From: Pseudomonas sp.
GTDB taxonomy: Bacteria; Pseudomonadota; Gammaproteobacteria; Pseudomonadales; Pseudomonadaceae
NCBI RefSeq assembly: GCF_017744435.1
Contig: NZ_JAGIBG010000034.1
Location: forward strand, 1-59,312
Direction of reading: 5' to 3'
Length of the DNA: 59,312 nt
The position numbers and the translations under genes were made by a program. A model generated the notes under the pieces. It did not search any database and was not told the DNA's origin. It saw only the letters and a program-made list of their open reading frames with translations. Position 1 is the first letter of the stretch, and each line of letters begins with the position of its first letter. This document shows positions 8,601-17,103 of this stretch, one piece after another.

Positions 8601-9991
8601 TGGCCAGGCAGATCCTGCTCAATGCCTTCAACATGAACTGCATCGGGCACATCAACCATGGCCTGTGGGCCCACCCACGGGACACCTCGACCCAGTACAA
8701 GACCCTGGAATACTGGACCGACCTGGCACGCCTGCTCGAGCGCGGGCTGTTCGACGGCCTGTTCATCGCCGACATCGTCGGCACCTATGACATCTACGGC
8801 AACTCCGTCGACGTGACCCTCAAGGAGTCGATCCAGTTGCCGGTCAACGACCCGCTGCTGCTGGTTTCGGCCATGGCCGCCGTTACCCGCCACCTGGGTT
8901 TCGGCCTCACCGCCAACCTCACCTACGAAGCGCCTTATCTGTTCGCCCGGCGCCTCTCCACCCTCGACCACCTGAGCAACGGCCGGGTCGGCTGGAACAT
9001 CGTCACCGGCTACCTCGACAGCGCCGCCCGCGCCATGGGCCTGGAGCAGCAGCCCGAGCACGACCGCCGCTACGACCAGGCCGACGAATACCTGCAGGTG
9101 CTGTACAAGCTGCTGGAGGGCAGTTGGGCCGATGACGCCGTGGTCAACGACCGCCAACGCCGGGTGTACGCCGAGCCAGGCAAGGTGCGCAAGATCCGCC
9201 ACCAGGGCGAGTTCTACAAGGTCGAGGGCTACCACCTGTGCGAACCCTCGCCACAGCGCACGCCGGTCCTGTTCCAGGCGGGCAGCTCGCCGCGCGGCCT
9301 GGCGTTCGCCGGCAACCATGCCGAGTGCGTGTTCATCAGCGGCCAGGACAAGGCCGCCACCCGCACCCAGGTCGCCAAGGTCCGCGCGGCTGCCCAGGCC
9401 GCTGGCCGCGATCCGCAGGCGGTGAAGGTGTTCATGGGCATCACCGTGATCGTCGCCCCCACCGAGCAACAGGCCCAGGCCAAGCATGCCGAGTACCTGC
9501 AGCATGCCAGCGCGGAAGCCGGCGTGGCGCACTTCGCCGCCTCTACCGGTATCGACTTCGCCGCCTACGGGCTGGACGAGCCGATCGGCGCCAGCAAGGG
9601 CAACGCCATCCAGTCGGCCACCCGCCAGCTGCAGGAGAACGCCTGGACTCGCCGCCGCCTGCTGGAGCAGCACGCCCTCGGGGGGCGCTATGTAACCCTG
9701 GTCGGCGCGCCCGATCAGGTAGCCGAACAGCTGATCGCCTGGGTCGACGAAACCGGCCTGGACGGCTTCAACCTGACCCGCACCGTCACCCCGGAAAGCT
9801 ATGAGGACTTCATCGAGCTGGTGATCCCGCAACTGCAGCAACGTGGCCGCTACAAGACCGCCTACGCCGACGGCACCCTGCGCGAAAAGCTGTTCGCCAG
9901 CGACCACCCGTACCTGCCTGCCGGCCACCCAGGTTCCACCTACCGCAACACCCCGACCCCTGCCCCGACTGGAGCCCTGCACCATGCTTGA
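8600..9991 (+). CDS. LLM-class FMN-dependent monooxygenase (NtaA/SnaA/DszA family)
   Basis: This 463-aa bacterial luciferase-like monooxygenase uses FMNH2 and O2. The family includes DszA (sulfone C-S cleavage), NtaA and SnaA. The start MARQILLNAFNMNCIGHINH is typical of the family, followed by the TIM-barrel segments LDHLSNGRVGWNIVTGYL and LFQAGSSPRG. Placed after two DszC-like genes, it could take over their oxidised product and cleave a C-S bond, much as DszC and DszA cooperate. That role is inference. It overlaps sfnB copy 2 by one base and metQ by 8 bp. It has five Met and three Cys, so it is less sulfur-poor than its neighbours. Confidence 0.85.
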   Translation: MARQILLNAFNMNCIGHINHGLWAHPRDTSTQYKTLEYWTDLARLLERGLFDGLFIADIVGTYDIYGNSVDVTLKESIQLPVNDPLLLVSAMAAVTRHLGFGLTANLTYEAPYLFARRLSTLDHLSNGRVGWNIVTGYLDSAARAMGLEQQPEHDRRYDQADEYLQVLYKLLEGSWADDAVVNDRQRRVYAEPGKVRKIRHQGEFYKVEGYHLCEPSPQRTPVLFQAGSSPRGLAFAGNHAECVFISGQDKAATRTQVAKVRAAAQAAGRDPQAVKVFMGITVIVAPTEQQAQAKHAEYLQHASAEAGVAHFAASTGIDFAAYGLDEPIGASKGNAIQSATRQLQENAWTRRRLLEQHALGGRYVTLVGAPDQVAEQLIAWVDETGLDGFNLTRTVTPESYEDFIELVIPQLQQRGRYKTAYADGTLREKLFASDHPYLPAGHPGSTYRNTPTPAPTGALHHA

Positions 9992-10784
9992 GAAACTGTT
10001 CCGGCCCGTCGCGGCCATTGCCCTCACCTTCGGCCTGTCCGCCAGCACCTTCGCTGCCGAGCCGCTGAAGATCGGCACTACCGCGGCCTTCGCCATCCCC
10101 CTGGAAGCGGCGGTTGAAGAAGCCCACAAGCAAGGCCTGGAGGTGAAGCTGATCGAGTTCAGCGACTGGATCGCGCCGAATGTCAGCCTCAACAGCGGCG
10201 ACATCGACGTGAACTACTTCCAGCACATTCCCTTCCTGGAGAACGCCAAGGCTGCGGCCGGTTTCAACCTGGTGCCCTATGCCCCGGGCATCATCAACAA
10301 CGTCGGCCTGTACTCGAAAAAGTACAAAAGTTTCGCCGACCTGCCCGAAGGCGCCAGCGTGGCCATCGCCAATGACCCGATCAACAGCGGCCGCGGCCTG
10401 CAGTTGCTGGCCAAGGCTGGCTTGATCACCCTCAAGCCCGGGGTCGGCTACAAGGCCACCGAAGACGACATCGTCGCCAACCCGAAGCGACTGAAGATCC
10501 TGCAGGTCGAAGCCGTGCAACTGGTGCGCGCCTATGACGACGCCGACCTGGTCCAGGGCTACCCGGCCTACATCCGCCTGGCCAACAGCTTCGATGCCAC
10601 GTCGGCGTTGCTGTTCGATGGCCTGGAAAACAAGGAGTACGTGATCCAGTTCGTCATCCGCCCGCAAAGCAAGGACGACCCTCGCCTGGCCAGGTTCGTC
10701 GATATCTACCAACACTCGCCTGCCGTGCGTTCGGCCTTGAACAAGGCCCATGGCAGCCTGTACCAGGCCGGTTGGGAGGGCTGA
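9984..10784 (+). CDS. metQ: MetQ-like ABC substrate-binding protein
   Basis: This is the periplasmic binding protein of a methionine-type (MUT family) importer. The product is 266 aa with signal peptide 1-24 (cleavage near TFA-AEP) and the NlpA/MetQ fold, including LKIGTTAAFAIPLE and a SDWIAPNVSLNSGDIDVNYF segment. Unlike E. coli MetQ it has no lipobox Cys, and the protein has no Cys at all and only the initiator Met. It is therefore likely soluble rather than lipid-anchored. I start it at ATG 9984, overlapping the monooxygenase by 8 bp. Its ligand may be an organosulfur compound handled by the upstream enzymes rather than methionine. Confidence 0.85.
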   Translation: MLEKLFRPVAAIALTFGLSASTFAAEPLKIGTTAAFAIPLEAAVEEAHKQGLEVKLIEFSDWIAPNVSLNSGDIDVNYFQHIPFLENAKAAAGFNLVPYAPGIINNVGLYSKKYKSFADLPEGASVAIANDPINSGRGLQLLAKAGLITLKPGVGYKATEDDIVANPKRLKILQVEAVQLVRAYDDADLVQGYPAYIRLANSFDATSALLFDGLENKEYVIQFVIRPQSKDDPRLARFVDIYQHSPAVRSALNKAHGSLYQAGWEG

Positions 10785-10785
10785 C

Positions 10786-11895
10786 ATGAGCCAGGCCAGC
10801 GCGCTCCGAGCGCCCACCGCACAACCATCGCCGTCTACGGCCAGGGAGCAGGCCCTGCGCCCGGAGGTCAACGAAGCCCACGTGCGCTTCATCGGCCTTG
10901 GCAAGACTTACCCTGGCCAGCAACAGCCGGCGCTGCACGGCATTGACCTGAATATCCGCCGTGGCGAGATCTTCGGCATCATCGGCCGCAGTGGTGCCGG
11001 CAAGTCGTCGCTGCTGCGCACCATCAACCGCCTCGAGCAGCCGAGCCAGGGCCGTGTACTGATCGACCAGGTGGACATCGCGCCCTTCGACGAGGACCGC
11101 CTGGTAGCCCTGCGCCGACGCATCGGCATGATCTTCCAGCATTTCAACCTGATGTCGGCCAAGACCGTGTGGCAGAACGTCGAGCTGCCGCTGAAGGTGG
11201 CCGGCGTGGCCAAGGCCGAGCGCCAGCGCAAGGTCCGCGAGCTGCTGGAACTGGTGGGTTTGCAGGAGAAGCATCACGTCTACCCGGCGCAGCTGTCCGG
11301 CGGGCAGAAGCAGCGGGTCGGCATCGCCCGGGCGCTGGTGCATGACCCGGAAATCCTGCTGTGCGACGAGGCCACCTCGGCACTGGACCCCGAGACCACG
11401 GCGTCGATCCTCGAACTGCTGCGCAACATCAACCAACGCCTGGGGCTGACCGTGGTGCTGATCACCCACGAGATGGCGGTGATCCGCGACATCTGTCACC
11501 GCGTGGTGGTGCTGGAGCGTGGCGCGATCGTCGAGCAGGGCGAAGTCTGGCGCGTGTTCGGCAGCCCATGCCATGAGGTTACCCGCACCCTGCTGGCACC
11601 GTTGCAGGCCAAGCTGCCTGCGGCTTTGCAGGCAAACCTGCGCGCCAGCCCGGTGGGCCGTGACAGCGCAGTGGTGCTCAAACTCACCCTCCTCGGCGAG
11701 CCGGCGCTGTCCGACCTGTTCGCCGAACTGGGCGGGCGTGTGCGCCTGCTTCAGGGTGGCGTGGAAACCATCGGCGAGCATGCGCTCGGGCAGTTGATCC
11801 TGTCGATCCAGGGCTCACCGCACGACACGCATCAATTGCTCGAACGCGCCCGCCGCTGGGCCGAAGACGTGGAGGTACTGGGCCATGTGGTTTGA
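10786..11895 (+). CDS. metN: MetN-like ABC transporter ATP-binding protein
   Basis: This is the ATPase of the MetQNI importer. The product is 369 aa, with Walker A GRSGAGKSS, signature LSGGQKQR, Walker B ILLCDEAT and switch His in LITHEMAV. A C-terminal NIL domain (about 290-369) in this family binds methionine and inhibits transport. An N-terminal extension of about 30 residues before the ABC core is unusual for MetN. I start it at ATG 10786, with GGGAGGG upstream and one base after the metQ stop. The 3' end overlaps metI by 11 bp. Confidence 0.88.
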   Translation: MSQASALRAPTAQPSPSTAREQALRPEVNEAHVRFIGLGKTYPGQQQPALHGIDLNIRRGEIFGIIGRSGAGKSSLLRTINRLEQPSQGRVLIDQVDIAPFDEDRLVALRRRIGMIFQHFNLMSAKTVWQNVELPLKVAGVAKAERQRKVRELLELVGLQEKHHVYPAQLSGGQKQRVGIARALVHDPEILLCDEATSALDPETTASILELLRNINQRLGLTVVLITHEMAVIRDICHRVVVLERGAIVEQGEVWRVFGSPCHEVTRTLLAPLQAKLPAALQANLRASPVGRDSAVVLKLTLLGEPALSDLFAELGGRVRLLQGGVETIGEHALGQLILSIQGSPHDTHQLLERARRWAEDVEVLGHVV

Positions 11896-12529
11896 TCGCT
11901 TGCTCGATGGCCTGCTCGACACCCTGCTGATGGTGGGCGTGTCCTCGCTGGTCGCGTTGCTGGTGGGGGTGCCGATGGCGGTGCTGCTGGTCACCAGCGA
12001 CAAGGGCGGCATCTTCGAGGCACCGTTGCTGAACCGGGTGCTGGGCGCTTTCGTCAACCTGTTCCGTTCGATCCCGTTCCTGATCCTGATGGTCGCGCTG
12101 ATCCCCTTCACCCGGCTGGTGGTGGGTACCACCTACGGTGTGTGGGCTGCGGTAGTGCCACTGACCATCGCCGCGACGCCGTTCTTTGCGCGGATTGCCG
12201 AGGTGAGCCTGCGCGAGATCGACCATGGCCTGGTAGAGGCGGCGCAGGCCATGGGCTGCCGGCGTTGGCACATCGTCTGGCATGTGCTGTTGCCAGAAGC
12301 GCTGCCGGGGATCGTGGGCGGGTTCACCATTACCCTGGTGACGCTGATCAACTCTTCGGCGATGGCCGGGGCAATTGGAGCGGGTGGGCTGGGGGATATT
12401 GCCTATCGGTACGGGTATCAGCGCTTCGACAGCCAGATCATGTTGACCGTGATTGCCATGCTGGTGGCCTTGGTGGCGCTGATCCAGCTGGGTGGCGACC
12501 GGTTGGCGAAAGGCTTGAACAAGCGTTGA
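11885..12529 (+). CDS. metI: MetI-like ABC transporter permease
   Basis: This is the inner-membrane channel of the MetQNI importer. The product is 214 aa with five to six hydrophobic segments and an EAA loop (LVEAAQAMGCRRWHIVWHVL). It is the last gene of the sulfur operon starting at 6134. The last codons are followed directly by an intergenic repeat pair. Confidence 0.9.
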   Translation: MWFDRLLDGLLDTLLMVGVSSLVALLVGVPMAVLLVTSDKGGIFEAPLLNRVLGAFVNLFRSIPFLILMVALIPFTRLVVGTTYGVWAAVVPLTIAATPFFARIAEVSLREIDHGLVEAAQAMGCRRWHIVWHVLLPEALPGIVGGFTITLVTLINSSAMAGAIGAGGLGDIAYRYGYQRFDSQIMLTVIAMLVALVALIQLGGDRLAKGLNKR

Positions 12530-12531
12530 AT

Positions 12532-12616
12532 TCTTCGCGGGCACGCCCGCTCCCACAGGATTATCACGGCTCTCAGGAGCGGTGCGGTACCTGTGGGAGC
12601 GGGCGAGCCCGCGAAG
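12532..12616. repeat. Paired intergenic repeat between metI and the GGDEF/EAL gene
   Basis: Inverted arms of about 28 bp (12532-12559 and 12590-12616) have one mismatch at the centre of the core (ACG against AGC). The two genes converge on it, so it probably serves as terminator for both. Confidence 0.85.
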
Positions 12617-12622
12617 AGGCCA

Positions 12623-14518
12623 TCAGCCCCAATGCAGATCCGCAGCCGGCACCGGCCGCCCGAACCAGTAGCCCTGCCCCAGCTGACACTGCTGCTCCAG
12701 CAGGAAGCGCGCCTGCTCCGCCTGTTCGATGCCCTCAGCATGCACCTGCATGCCCATGCTCCGCGCCAGCGCGACGATCACCCGGACGATGGCAATGTCA
12801 TCGTCATCCAGCGGCAGGCCGGCCACGAAGCCTTGGTCGATCTTCAGTTTCTGCACCGGCAAGCGCTTGAGCCGCAGCAGCGACGAGTACCCCGTGCCAA
12901 AGTCATCGATGGCCAGGCTCAGCCCCAGCTCGCGCAGGCGGTGCAGCTGCTCCAGCGCAACCTCCGGGTCTTCCATGACCGCACTCTCGGTCACTTCCAG
13001 TTCCAGCAATGTCGGGGCCAACCCTGTCTGATGCAGCACATCGGCCACCTGCCGGTACAAATCGCGCTGGCCGAACAAGCGGCTGGAAATATTCACGGCA
13101 ACGAACGCCAGCGTGCGCCCATCCTCCCGCCAGCGAACCATCTGCCGGCAGGCTTCACGCAACACCCAGGCATCGATCTCGGCAATCAGACCGGTGCGCT
13201 CGGCGATGGGGATGAAATCGCTCGGCGGCACCAACCCTCGCTGCGGGTGCTGCCAGCGGACCAATGCCTCGACCCCGACCATCTTCGCCGTGGACAGGTC
13301 ATGCACCGGCTGGAAGAACACCCGCAGCTCATCCTTGGCCAGCGCCCGGCGCAGCTCGCTCGCGGTTTCCACCCGGTGCTGGGCGTGGGCGGTCAGCTCC
13401 TCGGTGTACAGCGCATAGCAGGCACGGCCATTACCCTTGGCCTTGAACAGCGCCGAATCGGCATTGCGCAACAGTTGCCCGGCGCTCAGGGCGTCATTGG
13501 GGAACAGGCTGATACCCACGCTGGCACTGATGAACAGCCGGTGGCCATCGAACTCGAAGGGCTCGCGCATGCGCTCGATGATGCCCTGCGCCAGCTTGCC
13601 GGCCTGGCCAACCTGCTGGCAATTCTCGGCCAGCACGCCGAACTCGTCCCCGCCCAGGCGCGCCAGGGTCACGTTGCTGCCCACGGTCTCACGCAGGCGT
13701 TCGCCAACCAGCTTGAGCAACTGGTCGCCGATGGTATGGCCAAGGCCGTCGTTGATGCTCTGAAAGTGATCCAGGTCGAGCAACAACAAAGCGCAGCCGC
13801 GCTTGTTGGCCTGCGCCGACGCCAGCGCCTGCTCGGCGCGGTCGTTGAACAGCAGGCGGTTGGGCAGGCCGGTGAGCGGGTCATGGTGAGCCAGGTAGGC
13901 AAGTTCCTGCTCGGAATGCTTGATCGCACTGATATCGCTGAACACCGCCACGTAATGGCTCAGCTCGCCGCTGTCGTCGCGGATGGCACAGATCGTCTGC
14001 CATTGTGGATAGATTTCACCGCTTTTACGGCGGTTCCAGATCTCGCCGCTCCACTCGCCCTTTTCGGCCAAGGCCGCAAAGATCTGCTGGTAGAACGGCA
14101 CACCGTGGTGGCCCGACTTGAACTTGCTGGGGCGATGGCCCAGCACTTCTTCCTGCTGGTAGCCGGTGATGCGCATGAAGGCGCGATTGACATGCACGAT
14201 CAGGCCCTGGCGGTCTGTGACCAACACACCCTCCAGGGTGCTGTCGAACACCGCCGCGGCCATGCGCAGGCGCTCGCGGTCCTCGCTGCGCAAGCGCGCG
14301 CCGATACCGATGAAGTTGAGCAGGCGGGCGCGGGACACGAAGATCAGCAAGGCACTGACCAGTACCCACACCACCACGTTGATCTGCCGGCCCACGGTCA
14401 ATGCCAGGGGGTCGTCAGACATACTGCGCAGGACCACCTCGGCCAGCACCAGCCAGAGGAACGAGAGCACCACATACAGCGCGGCCATGCGCAAGGCGTC
14501 GCGAACGGAAACAGACAT
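12623..14518 (-). CDS. PAS-GGDEF-EAL membrane protein, c-di-GMP turnover
   Basis: It probably hydrolyses, and may also make, cyclic di-GMP. The product is about 630 aa: two N-terminal membrane segments, a PAS domain (about 85-200), a GGDEF domain with intact GGDEF but no RxxD inhibitory site, and an EAL domain with the metal and catalytic residues in place (VEALVRW, NISSRLF, LEVTES, IDDFGTGYSSL, LKIDQGF, AEGIE). The EAL is therefore predicted active. It is head to head with desA, the arrangement of the P. aeruginosa PipA phosphodiesterase next to desA. The start is unclear: ATG 14518 puts a short tail before the first membrane segment, ATG 14554 adds 12 residues, and neither has a good ribosome site. 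Confidence 0.85.
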   Translation of the reverse strand: MSVSVRDALRMAALYVVLSFLWLVLAEVVLRSMSDDPLALTVGRQINVVVWVLVSALLIFVSRARLLNFIGIGARLRSEDRERLRMAAAVFDSTLEGVLVTDRQGLIVHVNRAFMRITGYQQEEVLGHRPSKFKSGHHGVPFYQQIFAALAEKGEWSGEIWNRRKSGEIYPQWQTICAIRDDSGELSHYVAVFSDISAIKHSEQELAYLAHHDPLTGLPNRLLFNDRAEQALASAQANKRGCALLLLDLDHFQSINDGLGHTIGDQLLKLVGERLRETVGSNVTLARLGGDEFGVLAENCQQVGQAGKLAQGIIERMREPFEFDGHRLFISASVGISLFPNDALSAGQLLRNADSALFKAKGNGRACYALYTEELTAHAQHRVETASELRRALAKDELRVFFQPVHDLSTAKMVGVEALVRWQHPQRGLVPPSDFIPIAERTGLIAEIDAWVLREACRQMVRWREDGRTLAFVAVNISSRLFGQRDLYRQVADVLHQTGLAPTLLELEVTESAVMEDPEVALEQLHRLRELGLSLAIDDFGTGYSSLLRLKRLPVQKLKIDQGFVAGLPLDDDDIAIVRVIVALARSMGMQVHAEGIEQAEQARFLLEQQCQLGQGYWFGRPVPAADLHWG

Positions 14519-14666
14519 GTCGGGGGGGAAAGCCCATGAAAAAGAATGGGGCATTATAAAGGCTGAAACATGCCGTGACTTCCTATCTGAAAGGGTGACT
14601 GGTTTTATTTCCCCGCCAAGGGATAATCACCCTTTTCTCCCTGCATTCCCGAGGGCTTCTACACCT

Positions 14667-15848
14667 ATGTGGTACAACGGTCTGCTCGACTTGTCGGCCT
14701 GGCAACTGGTTGGCGTCACCCTGCTGATGACCCACGTGACCATCGTCAGCGTCACCATCTACCTGCATCGCTACTCCGCCCATCGCGCCCTGGAACTCAA
14801 TGGTGCGCTTAAGCACTTCTTCCGTTTCTGGCTGTGGCTGACCACGGCACAGAACACCCGCGAATGGACGGCCGTGCACCGCAAGCACCACGCCAAGTGC
14901 GAAACCCCGGACGACCCGCACAGCCCGGTGTACAAGGGCCTGGGCACGGTGCTGCGCAAAGGCGCGGAGCTCTACCGCGAAGAGGCACGCAACCCCGAAA
15001 CCCTGCGCATCTACGGCAAGAACTGCCCGGAAGACTGGATCGAGCGCAACCTCTACTCACGCTACAAGCTCGGCGGCATCGTGCTGATGGCGGTCATCGA
15101 CCTGCTGCTGTTCGGCACCATTGGCATCACCATCTGGGCGGTGCAGATGATGTGGATTCCATTCTGGGCCGCTGGCGTGGTCAACGGCCTGGGCCATGCG
15201 GTTGGCTACCGCAATTTCGAATGCCGCGACGCCGCCACCAACCTGGTGCCGTGGGGGATCGTCATCGGTGGTGAAGAGCTGCACAACAACCACCACACCT
15301 ACCCCAATTCGGCCAAGCTGTCGGTCAAGCGCTGGGAGTTCGACATGGGCTGGGCGTGGATCCGCCTGTTCTGCCTGCTGCGCCTGGCCAAGGTGCAGCG
15401 TGTGGCGCCCATCGCCCACCGCGTCGAGGGCAAGGCCAGCCTGGACATGGACACGGCCATGGCCATCCTCAACAACCGCTTCCAGATCATGGCCCAGTAC
15501 CGCAAGCTGGTGATCGGCCCCTTGGTCAAGCAGGAGCTGGCCAAGGTCGATGCGTCGGTACGCCACCGCTTCCGCCGTGCCAAGCGCCTGCTGTCGCGTG
15601 AAACCAGCCTGCTGGAAGACCGCCACCACGTGCGTATCGAGAGCATGCTTGCCCACAGCCAGGCACTGAAGACCATCTACGAGAAGCGCCTGGCCCTGCA
15701 ACAGATCTGGGCCCGCACCAGCGCCAACGGCCACGATATGCTGGCGGCCATGAAGGACTGGGTTCACGAGGCCGAGGCCAGCGGCATCCATGCCCTGCAC
15801 GACTTTGCAGCACAGCTGAAAACCTACTCCCTGCGCCCCACCGCCTGA
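14667..15848 (+). CDS. desA: Delta-9 fatty acid desaturase
   Basis: It introduces a double bond into acyl chains at the inner membrane with O2, adjusting membrane fluidity. The product is 393 aa with hydrophobic segments and the three His boxes of the di-iron desaturases: H34-x4-H39 (HRYSAH), H71-H75 (HRKHH) and H206-H210 (HNNHH). The C-terminal 130 residues form a long helical tail, also seen in pseudomonad DesA. I start it at ATG 14667, with GAGG about 12 bases before it. DesA (phospholipid) and DesB (acyl-CoA) types are hard to separate by eye. The adjacent GGDEF/EAL gene matches the DesA context. Confidence 0.85.
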   Translation: MWYNGLLDLSAWQLVGVTLLMTHVTIVSVTIYLHRYSAHRALELNGALKHFFRFWLWLTTAQNTREWTAVHRKHHAKCETPDDPHSPVYKGLGTVLRKGAELYREEARNPETLRIYGKNCPEDWIERNLYSRYKLGGIVLMAVIDLLLFGTIGITIWAVQMMWIPFWAAGVVNGLGHAVGYRNFECRDAATNLVPWGIVIGGEELHNNHHTYPNSAKLSVKRWEFDMGWAWIRLFCLLRLAKVQRVAPIAHRVEGKASLDMDTAMAILNNRFQIMAQYRKLVIGPLVKQELAKVDASVRHRFRRAKRLLSRETSLLEDRHHVRIESMLAHSQALKTIYEKRLALQQIWARTSANGHDMLAAMKDWVHEAEASGIHALHDFAAQLKTYSLRPTA

Positions 15849-15860
15849 TAGCCGCTGATC

Positions 15861-15885
15861 GGCACGCCCTGCAACGGGGCGTGCC
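15861..15885 (+). terminator. Hairpin downstream of desA
   Basis: GGCACGCCC and GGGCGTGCC form a 9-bp perfect stem 12 bases after the desA stop. There is no U-tract, so it may act as a weak terminator or 3'-end stabiliser. Confidence 0.5.
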
Positions 15886-15990
15886 TGCCGGAACTTCCCC
15901 CCTGAAAATCCACTCAAACCCGGCACATCGCCCGCGTGGCGGGCCGGTTCGTGGCCGCGCGCCTCATCAGTGAGAACTGCTCCCGTGCTC

Positions 15991-16977
15991 ATGGCCAAGA
16001 ACCTTCCTCCGTTGTTGTCAGGTACGCCGCCCCCCGAAGCTGCACAAACCTTGCTGGCCTTGCTCCACGCCCAGGGCGAAGTCGCCCGCCTGAGTGAACG
16101 CGAGCAGCTCTACAGCTCGCTGCTCGACAGCGTCAACGCCGTGCTCTGGGCCTTCGACTGGGAAACCCGCCAGGTGCTCTACGTCAGCCCCGCCTACGAG
16201 CGCATCTTCGGTCGGCCGGCCAGCCTGGTGCTGGCCGACTACAACGAATGGCGCGACAGCATCTACCCCGACGACCTGGAATTCGCCGAACGCAGCCTGG
16301 CCCAGGTGCTGCTCAAGGGCGCAGTGGAAGACCGCGAATACCGCATTCTCAACGCCAGCGGCCAGGTGCGCTGGCTCAGCGACAAGTGCTACATCAACCA
16401 GCAGAGCGACGGCGACCGAGTGATCATCGTCGGCATCGCCGAAGACATCACCGAAAAGAAGCAGCTCGAAGGCGAACTGCAGCGCCTGGCCACCACCGAC
16501 GTGCTGACCCAGAGCAGCAACCGCCGGCACTTCTTCGAGTGCGCCCAGCAGGCCTTCGAAAGTGCCCGTGAAGACGGCACGCCATTGGCTTTCCTGCTGC
16601 TGGACATCGACGACTTCAAACGCATCAACGACAGCTACGGGCACCAGGAAGGCGACCAGGTGCTGCAGCGCATCGCCGACAGCGGCAAGGCCGTGCTACG
16701 CCGCGGCGACCTGTTCGGGCGTATCGGCGGGGAGGAATTCGCGGCGGTATTCCCGGGTTGCAATGCACAGGTGGCCGAGCAGATTGCCGAGCGGTTGCAG
16801 CGGGAAATTCAGCGGCAGGGCTTCAGCCATGGCGATGAGGTGTACAGCGTTACGGTGAGCCAGGGGCTGACCGGGCTGACGGACGAAGACGAGTCGCTGG
16901 ACAGCTTGTTCGCCCGTGCCGATGCTGCGATGTACCGGGCCAAGCGGCAGGGCAAGAACCAGATAGTCCGAGGCTGA
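15991..16977 (+). CDS. PAS-GGDEF diguanylate cyclase
   Basis: It makes cyclic di-GMP from GTP. The product is about 328 aa with no membrane segment, so it is cytoplasmic. A PAS fold (about 40-155) ends in IVGIAEDITEKKQLE, followed by a GGDEF domain with the active-site GGEEF and an intact RRGD inhibitory site five residues before it, so product feedback is expected. The usual TDxLTGxxNRR has Gln in place of Gly (TDVLTQSSNRR), a small departure. The start is either ATG 15991 or GTG 15970, and neither has a clear ribosome site. With the GGDEF/EAL gene it brackets desA. Confidence 0.85.
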   Translation: MAKNLPPLLSGTPPPEAAQTLLALLHAQGEVARLSEREQLYSSLLDSVNAVLWAFDWETRQVLYVSPAYERIFGRPASLVLADYNEWRDSIYPDDLEFAERSLAQVLLKGAVEDREYRILNASGQVRWLSDKCYINQQSDGDRVIIVGIAEDITEKKQLEGELQRLATTDVLTQSSNRRHFFECAQQAFESAREDGTPLAFLLLDIDDFKRINDSYGHQEGDQVLQRIADSGKAVLRRGDLFGRIGGEEFAAVFPGCNAQVAEQIAERLQREIQRQGFSHGDEVYSVTVSQGLTGLTDEDESLDSLFARADAAMYRAKRQGKNQIVRG

Positions 16978-16979
16978 CT

Positions 16980-17097
16980 GGGGCCGCTGCGCAGCCCTTC
17001 GCGGGCATGCCCGCTCCCACAAGTACGGCGCTGCCCTTCAAGGCTCTACGATTCCTGTGGGAGCGGGCATGCCCGCGAAGGGCTGCGAAGCGGCCCC
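16980..17097. repeat. Long paired intergenic repeat, PAS-GGDEF / HDOD interval
   Basis: Arms of about 42 bp (16980-17021 and 17056-17097) are inverted copies with one mismatch, joining the usual core to an outer GGGGCCGCT/AGCGGCCCC stem. The two genes converge on it, giving a shared terminator. Confidence 0.85.
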
Positions 17098-17103
17098 AAT
17101 ATC

